DNA of 64,000 nt from Iningainema tapete BLCC-T55 (GCF_014698965.1 NZ_JACXAE010000013.1:186001-250000); one strand, 5' to 3'. Positions 47,246 to 56,698 are shown, numbered from the stretch's first letter. The notes: generated from the letters alone by a model not told the origin. A program made the numbers and translations.

Positions 47246-47674
47246 TTAGAAATTAGGTGGGTGTTCGCCAAATTCAAACAGAACCCGCCGAAGGTTGACT
47301 AAACCCATGCGGTTAAGTTGTAATTTCTGGATTGTTGCACGTCCGGTAGGTGTTAGTCCAATCACTAAACTACAATCTTTATTCCAAGCAAAATGAGCAA
47401 TCCATAGTTCTTGGCGTGGATGGTAGAGAGAAACTTTTACTTGCGTTACTGGATCAAGTGCTTCAACACTGATGTACTTTCGGTTGTTGCAACCCTGACA
47501 AGAAAAAGCAAGATTATCTAGATTACTTATTCCTTCTTTAGCTAATGGTATGATGTGTTCAACACTGAATGAATCGGGAGAGTATCGCTCTTGAGAGCGA
47601 CAATACTCACAACAGTGGCGTGCCCGTTCGGCTACAGCTGCTCGCTGTTTGAGTGTGACACGGGCTTCAGGCAT
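47246..47674 (-). CDS. HNH endonuclease family protein
   Basis: 142 residues. HNH fold with zinc cysteines CEYC and CQGC, and SVEHIIPLAKEGISNLDNLAFSC carrying the catalytic His and Asn. It is a small nuclease of unknown target. It overlaps the preceding gene by 8 bases and is co-directional with it, forming a two-gene module common in cyanobacterial accessory DNA. Confidence 0.88.
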   Translation of the reverse strand: MPEARVTLKQRAAVAERARHCCEYCRSQERYSPDSFSVEHIIPLAKEGISNLDNLAFSCQGCNNRKYISVEALDPVTQVKVSLYHPRQELWIAHFAWNKDCSLVIGLTPTGRATIQKLQLNRMGLVNLRRVLFEFGEHPPNF

Positions 47675-48062
47675 AGACTATTTGTCCCAAACCCAGTTCT
47701 GCGATCAGGTCGTTGATGCTTGTGTTGCGAATTCGAGATAGCTCCCCCAATGCTTCTATGCGGTGAGCATTAGCAAGTTCAATTTGCTCGGATACAGCTA
47801 TTAATTCGTTATGTTCAGTTGGGGTCAATGTCTGGGCGTCTCGTTTTGAGAGTAAATCACTATAGCGTTGCCACTCAATGTGAGACAGGCTGCGATCAAT
47901 TCTTTGAAGCAATTCTACCTCGTTTTCTGGCAGGGAGTGAGTTGGTTTGAGGTTTTGCTGCAAAAGGCGAACGATATAAGCATCTGGCGTAACACCTGCT
48001 TTCTCTGCAGCCTGCTGTAACTGCTGTTCGAGTTCCGGAGTTATTTCAATTTCAAGTGTCAT
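47667..48062 (-). CDS. Antitoxin-like helical protein upstream of the HNH gene
   Basis: 131 residues. The N-terminus MTLEIEITPELEQQLQQAA with AGVTPDAYIVRLL resembles a ribbon-helix-helix antitoxin start; the remainder is a helical acidic region (LTPTEHNELIAVSEQIE, ELSRIRNTSINDLIAELGL). Translational overlap with the HNH nuclease suggests a regulator or immunity role, which is inferred only from context. Confidence 0.65.
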   Translation of the reverse strand: MTLEIEITPELEQQLQQAAEKAGVTPDAYIVRLLQQNLKPTHSLPENEVELLQRIDRSLSHIEWQRYSDLLSKRDAQTLTPTEHNELIAVSEQIELANAHRIEALGELSRIRNTSINDLIAELGLGQIVYA

Positions 48063-48184
48063 ACACTATCAGTATTTCCTTAATATATTGAACTTTATTC
48101 AATACTAGCTAGAAAGAGCGCTGATTGTGTTATGCTAGTGTATTTTATATTTAATTTTACCTACTTACTTAGGCAAATATAAAA

Positions 48185-50410
48185 TCATTCTTCAGAGCGC
48201 AGCAATCTAACATAATTTCCCCCTGAGTGCCACAACTGTTCATGAGTACCTCTTTGCACGACTTTACCTTGCTCCAGCACGATAATTTCATCACAATCGC
48301 GAATTGTACTGAGTCGGTGAGCGATGACAATACAAGAGCAACCGCGTCGCCGCAAATTCCGATCAATCATCAATTCTGTTTGAGCATCCAGTGCAGAAGT
48401 CGCTTCATCCATTACCAACACTGCCGGATTTCTAACCAAAGCGCGGGCAATTTCTAAACGCTGGCGCTGCCCACCACTTAAGTTCATTCCTCCTTCAATC
48501 AACTTGGCATCATATCCCCCAGGCAAAGAGACAATTAAATCGTGAATGGCTGCATCAGAGCAAGCCCGCACTAAGTCAGTTTGTGGTACTGTCGAATCCC
48601 AGAGGGTAAGATTTTCTCTCACTGTCCCAGCAAACAGAAAAATATCCTGTTCTACCATTGCCACAGAGTTCGCCAGTATAGAACGATGAATCTGAGTTCT
48701 AGGTACGCCATCAAAGCAAATTTCTCCTGCCCAAGGTTCATATAAACCGCAAACTAGCTTGGCTATTGTAGACTTACCAGAACCACTCCCCCCAATGATC
48801 GCCACTCGTTGTCCCGGCTGCAAAATTAAGCTAAAGTTCTCAATTAAAGGGTTGTCCACTCGGCTATAGCCAAAGGTGATATTTCGTAACTCAACATAGC
48901 CCTGTAACCGAAAGGATATTGGTAATTGGTAATTCTCAAGAGCTCCCCCTACTCCCCCTGCTCCCCTGCTCCCCATGCTCCTCTGAGCTTCTACATCGAC
49001 GGAGTTTTGCAGGACATCATCAAGGCGATTCAAGTCAGCTTCTAAATCTTGCAACAAACTGCCAAAATTAATCAAACTGTTGATTGGCTCAAGGAAGCTA
49101 GCCGTCAAACTTTGGTAAGCAACCAACATCCCAATACTCAAGTTACCGTTCATTACCCGATAACCGCCGAGAAATAAAATAGAGGTGGTTGTGAGGTTCG
49201 TCAAAAATGTGGGTAATACTGCCAGAATTTGAGTTTGTAGAGCTAATTCCCGGTATGCGTTGAGGGCTTGAGCATAGTTTCCGGCAAATTTAGCAAATGA
49301 GTCAGACTCAAGCCCGTTGGCTTTGATTGTTTCGATTGTTTGAATACCCGCGATCGTCACTCCATTGACCTTACCATATTCCTGTGCCAACTTCATGTTG
49401 GCATCCACTCTTGTTCGCGCTAAAAACTGTAGAGCGAAAAAATTTATACCAGCAAAACTGAGAGCAACACTTGTCAGCACCCAATCGTACTGGAGCATAA
49501 TCAGAAAGTAAAACACCATCATCACCGCGTCAATAACCGTGGTGGCTAGCGTACCTGAAAGTAGATTAGCAACTTTGTTATTCAGTTGCACCCGGCTGCT
49601 AATTTCACCTGCAAAGCGTTGAGCATAAAAATCAACTGGTAAGCGAAGAATGTGCCAAAGAAACTGCGCCGACATTGTCACCGACAACTTCAGCATCAGC
49701 TTCCGCAAGTAGGTGAGCCGCAGCCACGCAAGGAAGCTCCTAGCTACAGCGGTAAGAACCATTCCTAATACCAAGGGACGTATCCAGTCAGAACGCTCAG
49801 TGACGAGAATTTCATCAACAAACACCTGAGTAAAAGCTGGCACCGCTAACCTGGGAAAAGTCAGTAACAGTCCTGCTAGGAGACAGAATAAAATGGTGCT
49901 TTGCGAGTGTTGCAAGCGTGAGGCTAAGGCAGAAACAATGTTATTTTTTTTACCTTTTTTTTGAAATTCCGCTCCTGGCTGCATAGCCAGAACGACTCCA
50001 GTGTAGGCGCGGTTAAACTCTTCTAGGGAAACTGTCCGACGTCCTGTGGCAGGATCGTTGAGGTAGACTTGGTTTTTGGCAAACCCTTCCACCACAAGAA
50101 AGTGGTTGAACTTCCAAAAGACAATGTAGGGGGGAGGAAGGATTTTGAGGTTTTCCAGAGACGGTTTGAAACCTTTGGCATTTAAGCCATAGTTGCGAGC
50201 TGCTTTGATGATATTAAAGGCGCTGCTACCATCTCGTGAGACACCACATTCACGCCGTAATTCTGCTAAGGGGACAATGCGACTGTAATAACCGAGAATA
50301 ATTCCCAAAGCAGCAGCGCCGCATTCGGTTGCTTCGATTTGCAGCAGCGTGGGGGTACGGACGCGACTAGTTTGCGATCGCTGTAGAATATTTTTAATGA
50401 AGGTGAGCAT
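48185..50410 (-). CDS. NHLP-type C39 peptidase/ABC transporter
   Basis: 741 residues. Residues 18-140 are a C39 cysteine peptidase with catalytic Cys30 (ATECGAAALG), His103 (FNHFLVVEG) and Asp119 (YLNDPATG). Six membrane spans and an ATPase follow (IIGGSGSGKST, NLSGGQRQRLEIARAL, VMDEATSALD). It removes double-glycine leaders during export. Residues about 475-497, between the membrane and ATPase parts, come from a CTCCCC-rich repeat inserted in frame (48919-48986). It is followed downstream by an HNH module and preceded by the HlyD-like gene with 8 bases between. Confidence 0.93.
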   Translation of the reverse strand: MLTFIKNILQRSQTSRVRTPTLLQIEATECGAAALGIILGYYSRIVPLAELRRECGVSRDGSSAFNIIKAARNYGLNAKGFKPSLENLKILPPPYIVFWKFNHFLVVEGFAKNQVYLNDPATGRRTVSLEEFNRAYTGVVLAMQPGAEFQKKGKKNNIVSALASRLQHSQSTILFCLLAGLLLTFPRLAVPAFTQVFVDEILVTERSDWIRPLVLGMVLTAVARSFLAWLRLTYLRKLMLKLSVTMSAQFLWHILRLPVDFYAQRFAGEISSRVQLNNKVANLLSGTLATTVIDAVMMVFYFLIMLQYDWVLTSVALSFAGINFFALQFLARTRVDANMKLAQEYGKVNGVTIAGIQTIETIKANGLESDSFAKFAGNYAQALNAYRELALQTQILAVLPTFLTNLTTTSILFLGGYRVMNGNLSIGMLVAYQSLTASFLEPINSLINFGSLLQDLEADLNRLDDVLQNSVDVEAQRSMGSRGAGGVGGALENYQLPISFRLQGYVELRNITFGYSRVDNPLIENFSLILQPGQRVAIIGGSGSGKSTIAKLVCGLYEPWAGEICFDGVPRTQIHRSILANSVAMVEQDIFLFAGTVRENLTLWDSTVPQTDLVRACSDAAIHDLIVSLPGGYDAKLIEGGMNLSGGQRQRLEIARALVRNPAVLVMDEATSALDAQTELMIDRNLRRRGCSCIVIAHRLSTIRDCDEIIVLEQGKVVQRGTHEQLWHSGGNYVRLLRSEE
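48919..48986. repeat. CTCCCC-rich repeat inside the C39 transporter gene
   Basis: GGTAATTGGTAATTCTC and then repeated CTCCCC(C)TG(A)CT units. It keeps the frame, adding a Gly-rich linker (GSRGAGGVGG). Confidence 0.8.
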
Positions 50411-50418
50411 ATTTTATA

Positions 50419-52026
50419 TCAATATACACCTGTCCAAGAGCGAAATATTGGAATAATATAAGAGATAGGAGCAACTTCTCCTACTTTGACCCGGACTTGC
50501 GCAGTCGTACCAGATGAGATGTTTAGCGCAGGTCCATTAGAAGAAGACCATTTATAACCACTGACAGTGTTTGAGTCTTTTTGTAGTTCGACAAAAACTT
50601 GCACGCGAGTTGCGCTACTATTGGCAAGGCTACGAGCTACGTCTTCGTTGCCTACTTGTGCTGTGATGTCTTGAGTTGTCACAGGGAAGGGAGAAACTTT
50701 TGTTACCACTCCAACAATTCCACCGAAGCGATCGCGCTTGACAACGCTGGGTGTAACCTGTACAATCATGCCTGGTTTAATTTGCTTGCCATCTGCGTCA
50801 GCAAAGTAAACAAGACTTTCTAGTTTGGTATTACGATCTTCAGTTTCGATAGTCCCAATCCGAGTGCCAGCACTAATAACTTGACCGGGAAGGACACCAA
50901 CTTCTAAAATACGACCATCAAATTTGCTGATAATTTGGCTCGATTGAGATAATTGCAGTTTTAACTGGGCAATCTGGCGTTTAACTTCCTGAATTTGATT
51001 TAATTTGTTGATTGATCTTTCTAAATCTTGTTGAATAAGTTTGGTTTTTTGCGCTTCAATATCTTTAATTTTGGTTTTGATTTCATCTAGTTTATTTAGA
51101 TTTTGTAAGTAGTCTCGTTCTGCATTGGTTTTTTGAACTTTAATGTCTTGAATATTGTTCTTAATATCATCAAGTCTATTGAGGTTTTGTAGATATTCGC
51201 GATCGCTAGATGTTTTTTGCACATCTAAATCTTTGAGTTGTGTTTGAATATCTGACACTTGCGTCTGCGCGTTCAATAATTCCTGCTGGGATTGCAGTAA
51301 CACATCTTGGCTAATAACCTTTTGGTTTAACAAATCGCGACGAGTTTCTACTCGTTGTTGCAAAGTTTGCTGCAATGAGGTAATTTGTGCTGAACGTTGT
51401 TCAAGACTTTTACGTTTTTCTGCTAGCGCGGTGAGAGTTTGGTTATACAAAGTAGGTACTACTTTTTCTCTGAACAGGCTTTGCTCAAGACTTTGGCGTT
51501 TTTGCTCTAACGCCTTAAGTCTTTCCGCGTGCAGTACTGGTGCTACTGACTCTCGACGTAGGGTTTCTTCAAAATCTTTTTGCTGCTGAGAAAGCGCTCT
51601 TTCTTGCAGTACTATTTGCTGCTTTTGCAATCTATCAGTATTTTGGTTTTGCTCTTGCAACTGGATTAATTTTGCGTTCTGTTGTTGCAATTGTTGCCTG
51701 ATTTTAGATTGGTCGATTGTAGCGAGTACTTGACCTTGACTAACTACATCTCCTGGCTTGATATTCAAGGTCAACAATTGACCACCACCAACAGATTGGA
51801 ATTGTACCACATGACGAGGTCGGATTAATACGCCAGAACCTGTGACAGTAAGTGGAATTCGCCCAACTACACTCCAGATGGCAGCCACAACTACTAACAA
51901 GCCCATAGAAACCAAGGGCATCCAAGCTTGGCGGCTTGTTAGCTGCACCAGTCTATCTAGCTGTTCTGGTGAGGACAGTTGTTCTAGCGCTTCTTCACGA
52001 AAGAGTTTGTTCGCTTGATTGGGCAT
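50419..52026 (-). CDS. HlyD-like secretion adaptor of the peptide exporter
   Basis: 535 residues. A membrane span near residues 37-58 (PLVSMGLLVVVAAIWSVVG) is followed by a lipoyl half-motif (LNIKPGDVVSQGQVLATID), a very long coiled coil (residues about 105-365, with duplicated LQNLNxLDxIKxxIxDIxxQKT units), the second lipoyl half (GRILEVGVLPGQVISAGTRIG) and a beta-barrel end. It links the inner-membrane ABC transporter to the outer envelope. It is probably the first gene of an operon with the C39 transporter. Confidence 0.9.
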   Translation of the reverse strand: MPNQANKLFREEALEQLSSPEQLDRLVQLTSRQAWMPLVSMGLLVVVAAIWSVVGRIPLTVTGSGVLIRPRHVVQFQSVGGGQLLTLNIKPGDVVSQGQVLATIDQSKIRQQLQQQNAKLIQLQEQNQNTDRLQKQQIVLQERALSQQQKDFEETLRRESVAPVLHAERLKALEQKRQSLEQSLFREKVVPTLYNQTLTALAEKRKSLEQRSAQITSLQQTLQQRVETRRDLLNQKVISQDVLLQSQQELLNAQTQVSDIQTQLKDLDVQKTSSDREYLQNLNRLDDIKNNIQDIKVQKTNAERDYLQNLNKLDEIKTKIKDIEAQKTKLIQQDLERSINKLNQIQEVKRQIAQLKLQLSQSSQIISKFDGRILEVGVLPGQVISAGTRIGTIETEDRNTKLESLVYFADADGKQIKPGMIVQVTPSVVKRDRFGGIVGVVTKVSPFPVTTQDITAQVGNEDVARSLANSSATRVQVFVELQKDSNTVSGYKWSSSNGPALNISSGTTAQVRVKVGEVAPISYIIPIFRSWTGVY

Positions 52027-52131
52027 CTCGTCTATACTTACTTTTGAATTTACGCAAGTGTCGGGTACTGCTCGACACCACAGGTAGAAGGCTGGTAATC
52101 GTATTGTACTATGTTTCTATTAATAGAAAAT

Positions 52132-52167
52132 AAAAACCGTGGACTCTGCTGAGCTACCACGGTTTTT
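52132..52167. terminator. Strong bidirectional terminator
   Basis: AAAAACCGTGG/CCACGGTTTTT stem, 11 bp, 14-base loop. It separates arsS from the exporter operon. Confidence 0.88.
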
Positions 52168-52289
52168 AAAATAGTGTGAGGAGACTTAACTTACTTACAT
52201 CATAAACTCATCTCATTATTAGTAAGGCGCTCGTAACAATTTCTGTAACAGCTTTACCAAAACGCTACACAAATGCATTCTACCGCTGT

Positions 52290-53276
52290 TTACACCAAAG
52301 CGCCCCCACAACTCGAACCACAACCAGCAGTACAACCATAACAATAAGCTGCAGTTTGTACCTCATCAATCAAATCTAAACTACCAGCTTCTAGCAACTT
52401 AGCTACTGTAAGGTTTTGCCCGTCGCGAGTTTTTGCGGGTAAATTCATCATTTGGTTAAAGTCGCAATCATACACATTACCCAAGTAATCAATCGAAAGC
52501 TCATCGCGACACATCAAATTTTCAACTGTACCGGAATTGAAATGCGACTCTAAAAACTGTAAATAAGGAGCGTACAGTTTCTTTCGCTCCAAGTACATTT
52601 TAGTTCTACCAACTGGTATGTTAGTGATGGTGAATAAGTTGTTAAAAACAATACCAAAATTTTCTTGCAAAAACACTTTGTAATCTCGTTCTAGTTTGCT
52701 TTGTTCTGGTGTTAAAGAAAATTTTTCACTTTGAGGTAGTTGCGGATTATACACTAAATCGACAATTAAATCTGGTTCTTTTCCGTAACCTTGTTGATTG
52801 AGCAGTTGCAACGCCTTAATGGAATCGTCAAAGACACCAGTACCCCGCATTTTATCCACATTATCTGCCAAGTAGCAAGGCAAAGAGGCAACAACCCTAA
52901 CTTTGTGTTGAGCAAAATATTCTGGTAAATCACCAAACCCATCTACAAAATAAATTGTCAAATTAGAACGGACAATTACCTGTTTACCAGTAGCTCTTGC
53001 CGCCTCTACCAAAGCCTTAAATCCATAATTCATTTCTGGTGCGCCACCAGTCAAATCTACAATTTGAATTTGAGGGAATCTGTAGATTAATTCTATCAAC
53101 TGTTGGCAAATTTCAAAAGAAAGTTCTTCTGTACGTTTTGGTCCTGCTTCTACATGGCAATGAGTGCAAGCAAGGTTGCAGCGTTTACCCAGATTAATTT
53201 GCAATACACTAATTCCCTTTTTAGTTAAAGGTGAATTGAGTTTTTGTTGAAAAGGTATTGTCGCTGTTTGAATCAT
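52290..53276 (-). CDS. arsS: Arsenosugar biosynthesis radical SAM protein
   Basis: 328 residues. The radical SAM motif is CNLACTHC (Cys33, 37, 40) in INLGKRCNLACTHCHVEAG. The C-terminal Cys-rich SPASM-like segment contains CDFNQMMNLP and CYGCTAGCGSSCGG. ArsS is thought to couple the SAM-derived 5'-deoxyadenosyl group to dimethylarsenite to make arsenosugars. It lies downstream of arsM on the same strand, with a 210-base repeat-filled gap. Confidence 0.93.
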   Translation of the reverse strand: MIQTATIPFQQKLNSPLTKKGISVLQINLGKRCNLACTHCHVEAGPKRTEELSFEICQQLIELIYRFPQIQIVDLTGGAPEMNYGFKALVEAARATGKQVIVRSNLTIYFVDGFGDLPEYFAQHKVRVVASLPCYLADNVDKMRGTGVFDDSIKALQLLNQQGYGKEPDLIVDLVYNPQLPQSEKFSLTPEQSKLERDYKVFLQENFGIVFNNLFTITNIPVGRTKMYLERKKLYAPYLQFLESHFNSGTVENLMCRDELSIDYLGNVYDCDFNQMMNLPAKTRDGQNLTVAKLLEAGSLDLIDEVQTAAYCYGCTAGCGSSCGGALV

Positions 53277-53308
53277 AACTTATTTTAAATGTTCTATAAA
53301 GCATGAAA

Positions 53309-53335
53309 GTTGGGTGTTCGTTACTCAACCCAACT
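53309..53335. repeat. GTTGGGT hairpin
   Basis: AGTTGGGTG and CAACCCAACT arms, in the arsM-arsS gap. Confidence 0.75.
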
Positions 53336-53356
53336 TGCCAGTAAACCGGATGAATG

Positions 53357-53385
53357 GTTGGGCTTACCGTGTGTGTAAGCCCAAC
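53357..53385. repeat. GTTGGGCTTAC hairpin
   Basis: GTTGGGCTTAC/GTAAGCCCAAC, an 11-bp perfect stem in the same gap. It is probably a repeat element. Confidence 0.8.
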
Positions 53386-53408
53386 CTACGAACTCTCCGC
53401 TCTCATTT

Positions 53409-53450
53409 CCTCTGCGTTTAAGAGGGGTTTAAACCCCAGGCTATGCGGTT
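53409..53450. repeat. 42-bp dispersed repeat (copy B)
   Basis: Differs from 28136-28177 by one base. Its centre GGGGTTTAAACCCC is palindromic. Confidence 0.93.
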
Positions 53451-53488
53451 CATTCATAAATAATATTTCTGTGCTAAACGAGTAAAAA

Positions 53489-54457
53489 TTAACAACAACC
53501 ACCGCCATCATAGTGCCATGTTGAATCTGTCACGATAATTTTATCTGGCGAGAAAGTCGCTAATTTATTAGCAGTTTTATCACATACTGCTGCTGGTATA
53601 CCCTGTTGAAGAATGTGACCTGCGTTATCATCAAAATATGGTTCAGCACCTGCATAAATTGCTGTCTTTCCAGTAAAAACACAAGCACCATCTTCTGGAA
53701 TGGGAACTTTGAAAGCTACAGAATCTAGACTTTCTAAAAGTAGATGTGTTTCTAATTTGTAGGTATGAGCATCTAGCAATCGGTAGGGGCGACGAGCGCG
53801 AATTTCTACTTGCCCAAAGCCAGCATTGATGATACGTTGAATATACTCCTCATAGGTGAGAGCGCCAGATAAACACATGGCACGTAGTCGCTCATCTTGT
53901 TGTAGATGTTGGGGAATAGGACGAGTAGCAATTGGATCGCTCATCTGCAAACGTCCACCTGGTTTTAATACTCGATAGGCTTCTTTTAAGGCGCGAGTTA
54001 AATCCTCTGGTTCAAATATGTTGAACAGGCAATTCTGTGCGACAATATCAACAGAAGCGTCAGCAATTGGTAAGTTGAAAGCGTCACCTTCTCTAATTTC
54101 CACAAAGCTGGTGTCAAACCAAGAATTTTCACGAGCCGCAATTTCTAGGTTACGTGCAGCTGCTTCGCGCATCTTGGCGACGGGATCGACGGCAATTACA
54201 GCACCAGGGCGACGGGAAAAGTAAGCAAATTGCAAGGCTTCTAAGCCACCACCTACACCAACGTACAGTACAGTGGGTTGGTTGACGAGTTCATTCGGGT
54301 GAACGGTAGTGCCGCAACCGTAGTTCATTTCCTGCATTTGGAGAGGAATTTTCAATCCAGGGAATTGCAGGGGTGCGCTTTGCACGCAACAAAGTCCAAC
54401 TTCTGGTGTTTGGGCGACTTCGCTGTAAAATTGCGCTGCTGTTTCGAGGTAAGTCAT
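53489..54457 (-). CDS. arsM: Arsenite methyltransferase of the arsenosugar pathway
   Basis: 322 residues. SAM-binding motif LYVGVGGGLEALQFA, and methyltransferase segments VAQNCLFNIFEPEDL and VLKPGGRLQMSDPIA. Arsenic-binding cysteines are plausible in GLCCVQ, YGCGTTVHP, RAMCLSGA and the C-terminal GGGCC. It methylates As(III). Following arsS supports assignment to arsenosugar synthesis rather than simple volatilisation. Confidence 0.92.
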   Translation of the reverse strand: MTYLETAAQFYSEVAQTPEVGLCCVQSAPLQFPGLKIPLQMQEMNYGCGTTVHPNELVNQPTVLYVGVGGGLEALQFAYFSRRPGAVIAVDPVAKMREAAARNLEIAARENSWFDTSFVEIREGDAFNLPIADASVDIVAQNCLFNIFEPEDLTRALKEAYRVLKPGGRLQMSDPIATRPIPQHLQQDERLRAMCLSGALTYEEYIQRIINAGFGQVEIRARRPYRLLDAHTYKLETHLLLESLDSVAFKVPIPEDGACVFTGKTAIYAGAEPYFDDNAGHILQQGIPAAVCDKTANKLATFSPDKIIVTDSTWHYDGGGCC

Positions 54458-54585
54458 TGCACTCCTGTTTGGTTGTCTACCGTTTTAAGTGTAGGGTGCT
54501 TTAACGAAGTGTAACGCACCTCCTATGGTATATTGCACGATAATTATTTTGCGTCTTGCGTGAGATTTAAGGTGCGTTACTGAAT

Positions 54586-55260
54586 TTATTCCCGCAGCAC
54601 GTAGCCGACACCGCGTACTGTTTGGATGAGGCGCTTTTCGTTGTTGGCTTCGAGTTTGAGGCGCAGGTAGCGGATGTAAACTTCGATGATGTTGGAGTCG
54701 CCCATGAAGTCGTAGCCCCAAACTTGTTCTAAGATGCGATCGCGTGTAATTACTTGTCGTGGATGGTTGAGTAGGTATTCTAGTAAATCAAATTCTTTGG
54801 CGGTTAACTCTATTAAGCGCCCACCTCGAAATACTTCCCGCGTGCGCCGATTTAAATTTAGGTCTTCAAATTGTAAGCTATCTGTGTCGGGTTCTTGGTT
54901 TCGGCGTAAGTGGGCGCGGATTCTTGCTAGTAATTCTTCAATGCTGAAGGGTTTGACTACGTAATCATCTGCTCCTGCGTCTAATCCGGCTACGCGATCG
55001 CTCACTTCATCTTTCGCGGTTAAAAGTATAATAGGCACTTGATCGCCAGTACTGCGCAAGCGACGGCAAATTTCCAACCCTGATAAACCGGGCAACATCC
55101 AGTCTACAATTAATAAATCAGGATGAGACTCCCGTGCTGCGGTTAGTCCGGATAATCCATCGTTTGCCACACTAACTTTATACCCTTCATAACTTAGCTC
55201 CAATTCTACAAAGCGAGCTAGTTTGACTTCATCTTCTACTAGTAAAATGTGCGATGTCAT
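54586..55260 (-). CDS. OmpR/PhoB-family response regulator
   Basis: 224 residues: receiver ([19 protein letters not shown], phospho-Asp in [28 protein letters not shown]) and winged-helix DNA-binding domain ([21 protein letters not shown] split, [29 protein letters not shown]). It may belong to the NblR-like subgroup of cyanobacterial stress regulators but the paralogue is not certain. No kinase adjoins in the same operon; the GAF kinase at 55445 is divergent and could be its partner. Confidence 0.92.
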   Translation of the reverse strand: MTSHILLVEDEVKLARFVELELSYEGYKVSVANDGLSGLTAARESHPDLLIVDWMLPGLSGLEICRRLRSTGDQVPIILLTAKDEVSDRVAGLDAGADDYVVKPFSIEELLARIRAHLRRNQEPDTDSLQFEDLNLNRRTREVFRGGRLIELTAKEFDLLEYLLNHPRQVITRDRILEQVWGYDFMGDSNIIEVYIRYLRLKLEANNEKRLIQTVRGVGYVLRE

Positions 55261-55444
55261 TTAAGTCATGTTTGTTTACAATAACTTATTTTTTCTGTAG
55301 ATATTTTTGTGCTTATATTATACAAATAATGCTTATAAAATACTGATAAGAATTGTTACTACTTTTTGTATGTTAATTCGACCATACAAGTAATTATAGC
55401 TTCTGCGGTACAATTAGAAATTTTTTATCAGTAAGGAGAATCAT

Positions 55445-56698
55445 ATGTCCTTTAAATCAGGGGATTGGCACAGAGAAAGACAAGCGCTAGAAGTTTTATC
55501 TTCTCTAAGTTACCGTAGAGGCGAACTCAGAGGTTATTTACAAGAAATAACCTTGGGAGTGTCTCAATTACTAGGGCTAGATTGGTCAGTCGTCACTTTA
55601 TGCCAGAACGGTTATGAGAGGGTACTAGCTAGTAGTATAGACTTGGGTGATGGCGGGGAGCAAGCTTACTTATTACATGGTACTTTAACTGGCACGGTAG
55701 TGGAGACTGGAAGAAGTCTTGTCGTACCAGATATCAAAACCTGTAATGACTATGACAAGCCGCCACAAGGATATGAAGCTTACTTGGGTGTACCTTTACG
55801 CACTCCTGAGGGAGAAGTGGTAGGGACAATTTGTTCGTTTCACAAACAACCGCGTCAGTTTAGTCTTGAAGAAGTTAACATTGCTGAGTTATTTGCTGAA
55901 CGTGCAGCCACAGCTATTGATAATTATTTTCTTTACCAGCAACAACTAAAATTTAATCAAACATTAGAAGCAGAGGTAGCGCGAAGAACAGAAGAATTGC
56001 GGGCAGCACAAGCTAAACTTGTGGAACAAGAACGTTTAGCAGCAATTGGTGAATTTGCTGCTGGTATTATCCACGAAATACGCAACCCTTTGACAACTAT
56101 GAAAATGGGGTTGAACTTTTTTCAAAAACTTGATTTACCTGCTTCAGCACAAGAACGGTTATCTTTGGCAATAGACGAAGCTAAACGATTAGAAAGATTG
56201 TTAAAAGAAATATTGCTTTATGCCAAACCGCAGTCATTACAGCAAGAGTTGATAGATTTTAACGAATTAATTACCGAAATACTGCCATCATTACAATATA
56301 TGCCAGAAGCAGTAGGACACCAGATTATTTTCTATCCAGTAATAACTGCGGTTAGAGTACTAGGCGACAAAGATAAATTGAAACAAGTATTGATTAATCT
56401 GGTGCGCAATGCTTGTGAAGCAAGTCCAGAATTAGATCCAGTTAAGTTGCAACTTTGTAGGGACGTTAATCTCAATCAAGTATGCCTTGATATTCACAAT
56501 GGCGGTGAACCAATTCCTCTAGCAATGATACCTAAGCTAACTCAGCCTTTCTATTCTACAAAATCCTCTGGAACTGGGCTGGGATTAGCCATTGTGAAAC
56601 GTATTGTTGAGGCTCATGATGGAGAATTGTTGATTCGATCAAATCAAACGGAAGGAACTACGGTAAGCGTGCGATTACCTATGGCTGCCTGTTCTTAG
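55445..56698 (+). CDS. GAF-domain sensor histidine kinase
   Basis: 417 residues, soluble. GAF domain at about 25-170 (LLGLDWSVVTLCQNGYERVL, YEAYLGVPLRTPEGEVVGTIC), a coiled linker (LEAEVARRTEELRAAQAKL), HisKA with phospho-His in GIIHEIRNPLTTMKMGL near residue 215, and an ATPase domain with NLVRNACEAS (N box), LTQPFYSTKSSGTGLGLAIVKRI (F and G boxes). Good ribosome site AAGGAG before the ATG. It is divergent from the response regulator gene, sharing a 184-base AT-rich promoter region. Confidence 0.93.
   Translation: MSFKSGDWHRERQALEVLSSLSYRRGELRGYLQEITLGVSQLLGLDWSVVTLCQNGYERVLASSIDLGDGGEQAYLLHGTLTGTVVETGRSLVVPDIKTCNDYDKPPQGYEAYLGVPLRTPEGEVVGTICSFHKQPRQFSLEEVNIAELFAERAATAIDNYFLYQQQLKFNQTLEAEVARRTEELRAAQAKLVEQERLAAIGEFAAGIIHEIRNPLTTMKMGLNFFQKLDLPASAQERLSLAIDEAKRLERLLKEILLYAKPQSLQQELIDFNELITEILPSLQYMPEAVGHQIIFYPVITAVRVLGDKDKLKQVLINLVRNACEASPELDPVKLQLCRDVNLNQVCLDIHNGGEPIPLAMIPKLTQPFYSTKSSGTGLGLAIVKRIVEAHDGELLIRSNQTEGTTVSVRLPMAACS

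Noticed and set aside
52290-53276. The radical SAM protein as a maturase for the nearby leader peptide.
   Set aside because: A strong bidirectional terminator separates it from the exporter genes and its sequence and pairing with arsM fit ArsS. A maturase role is not supported.
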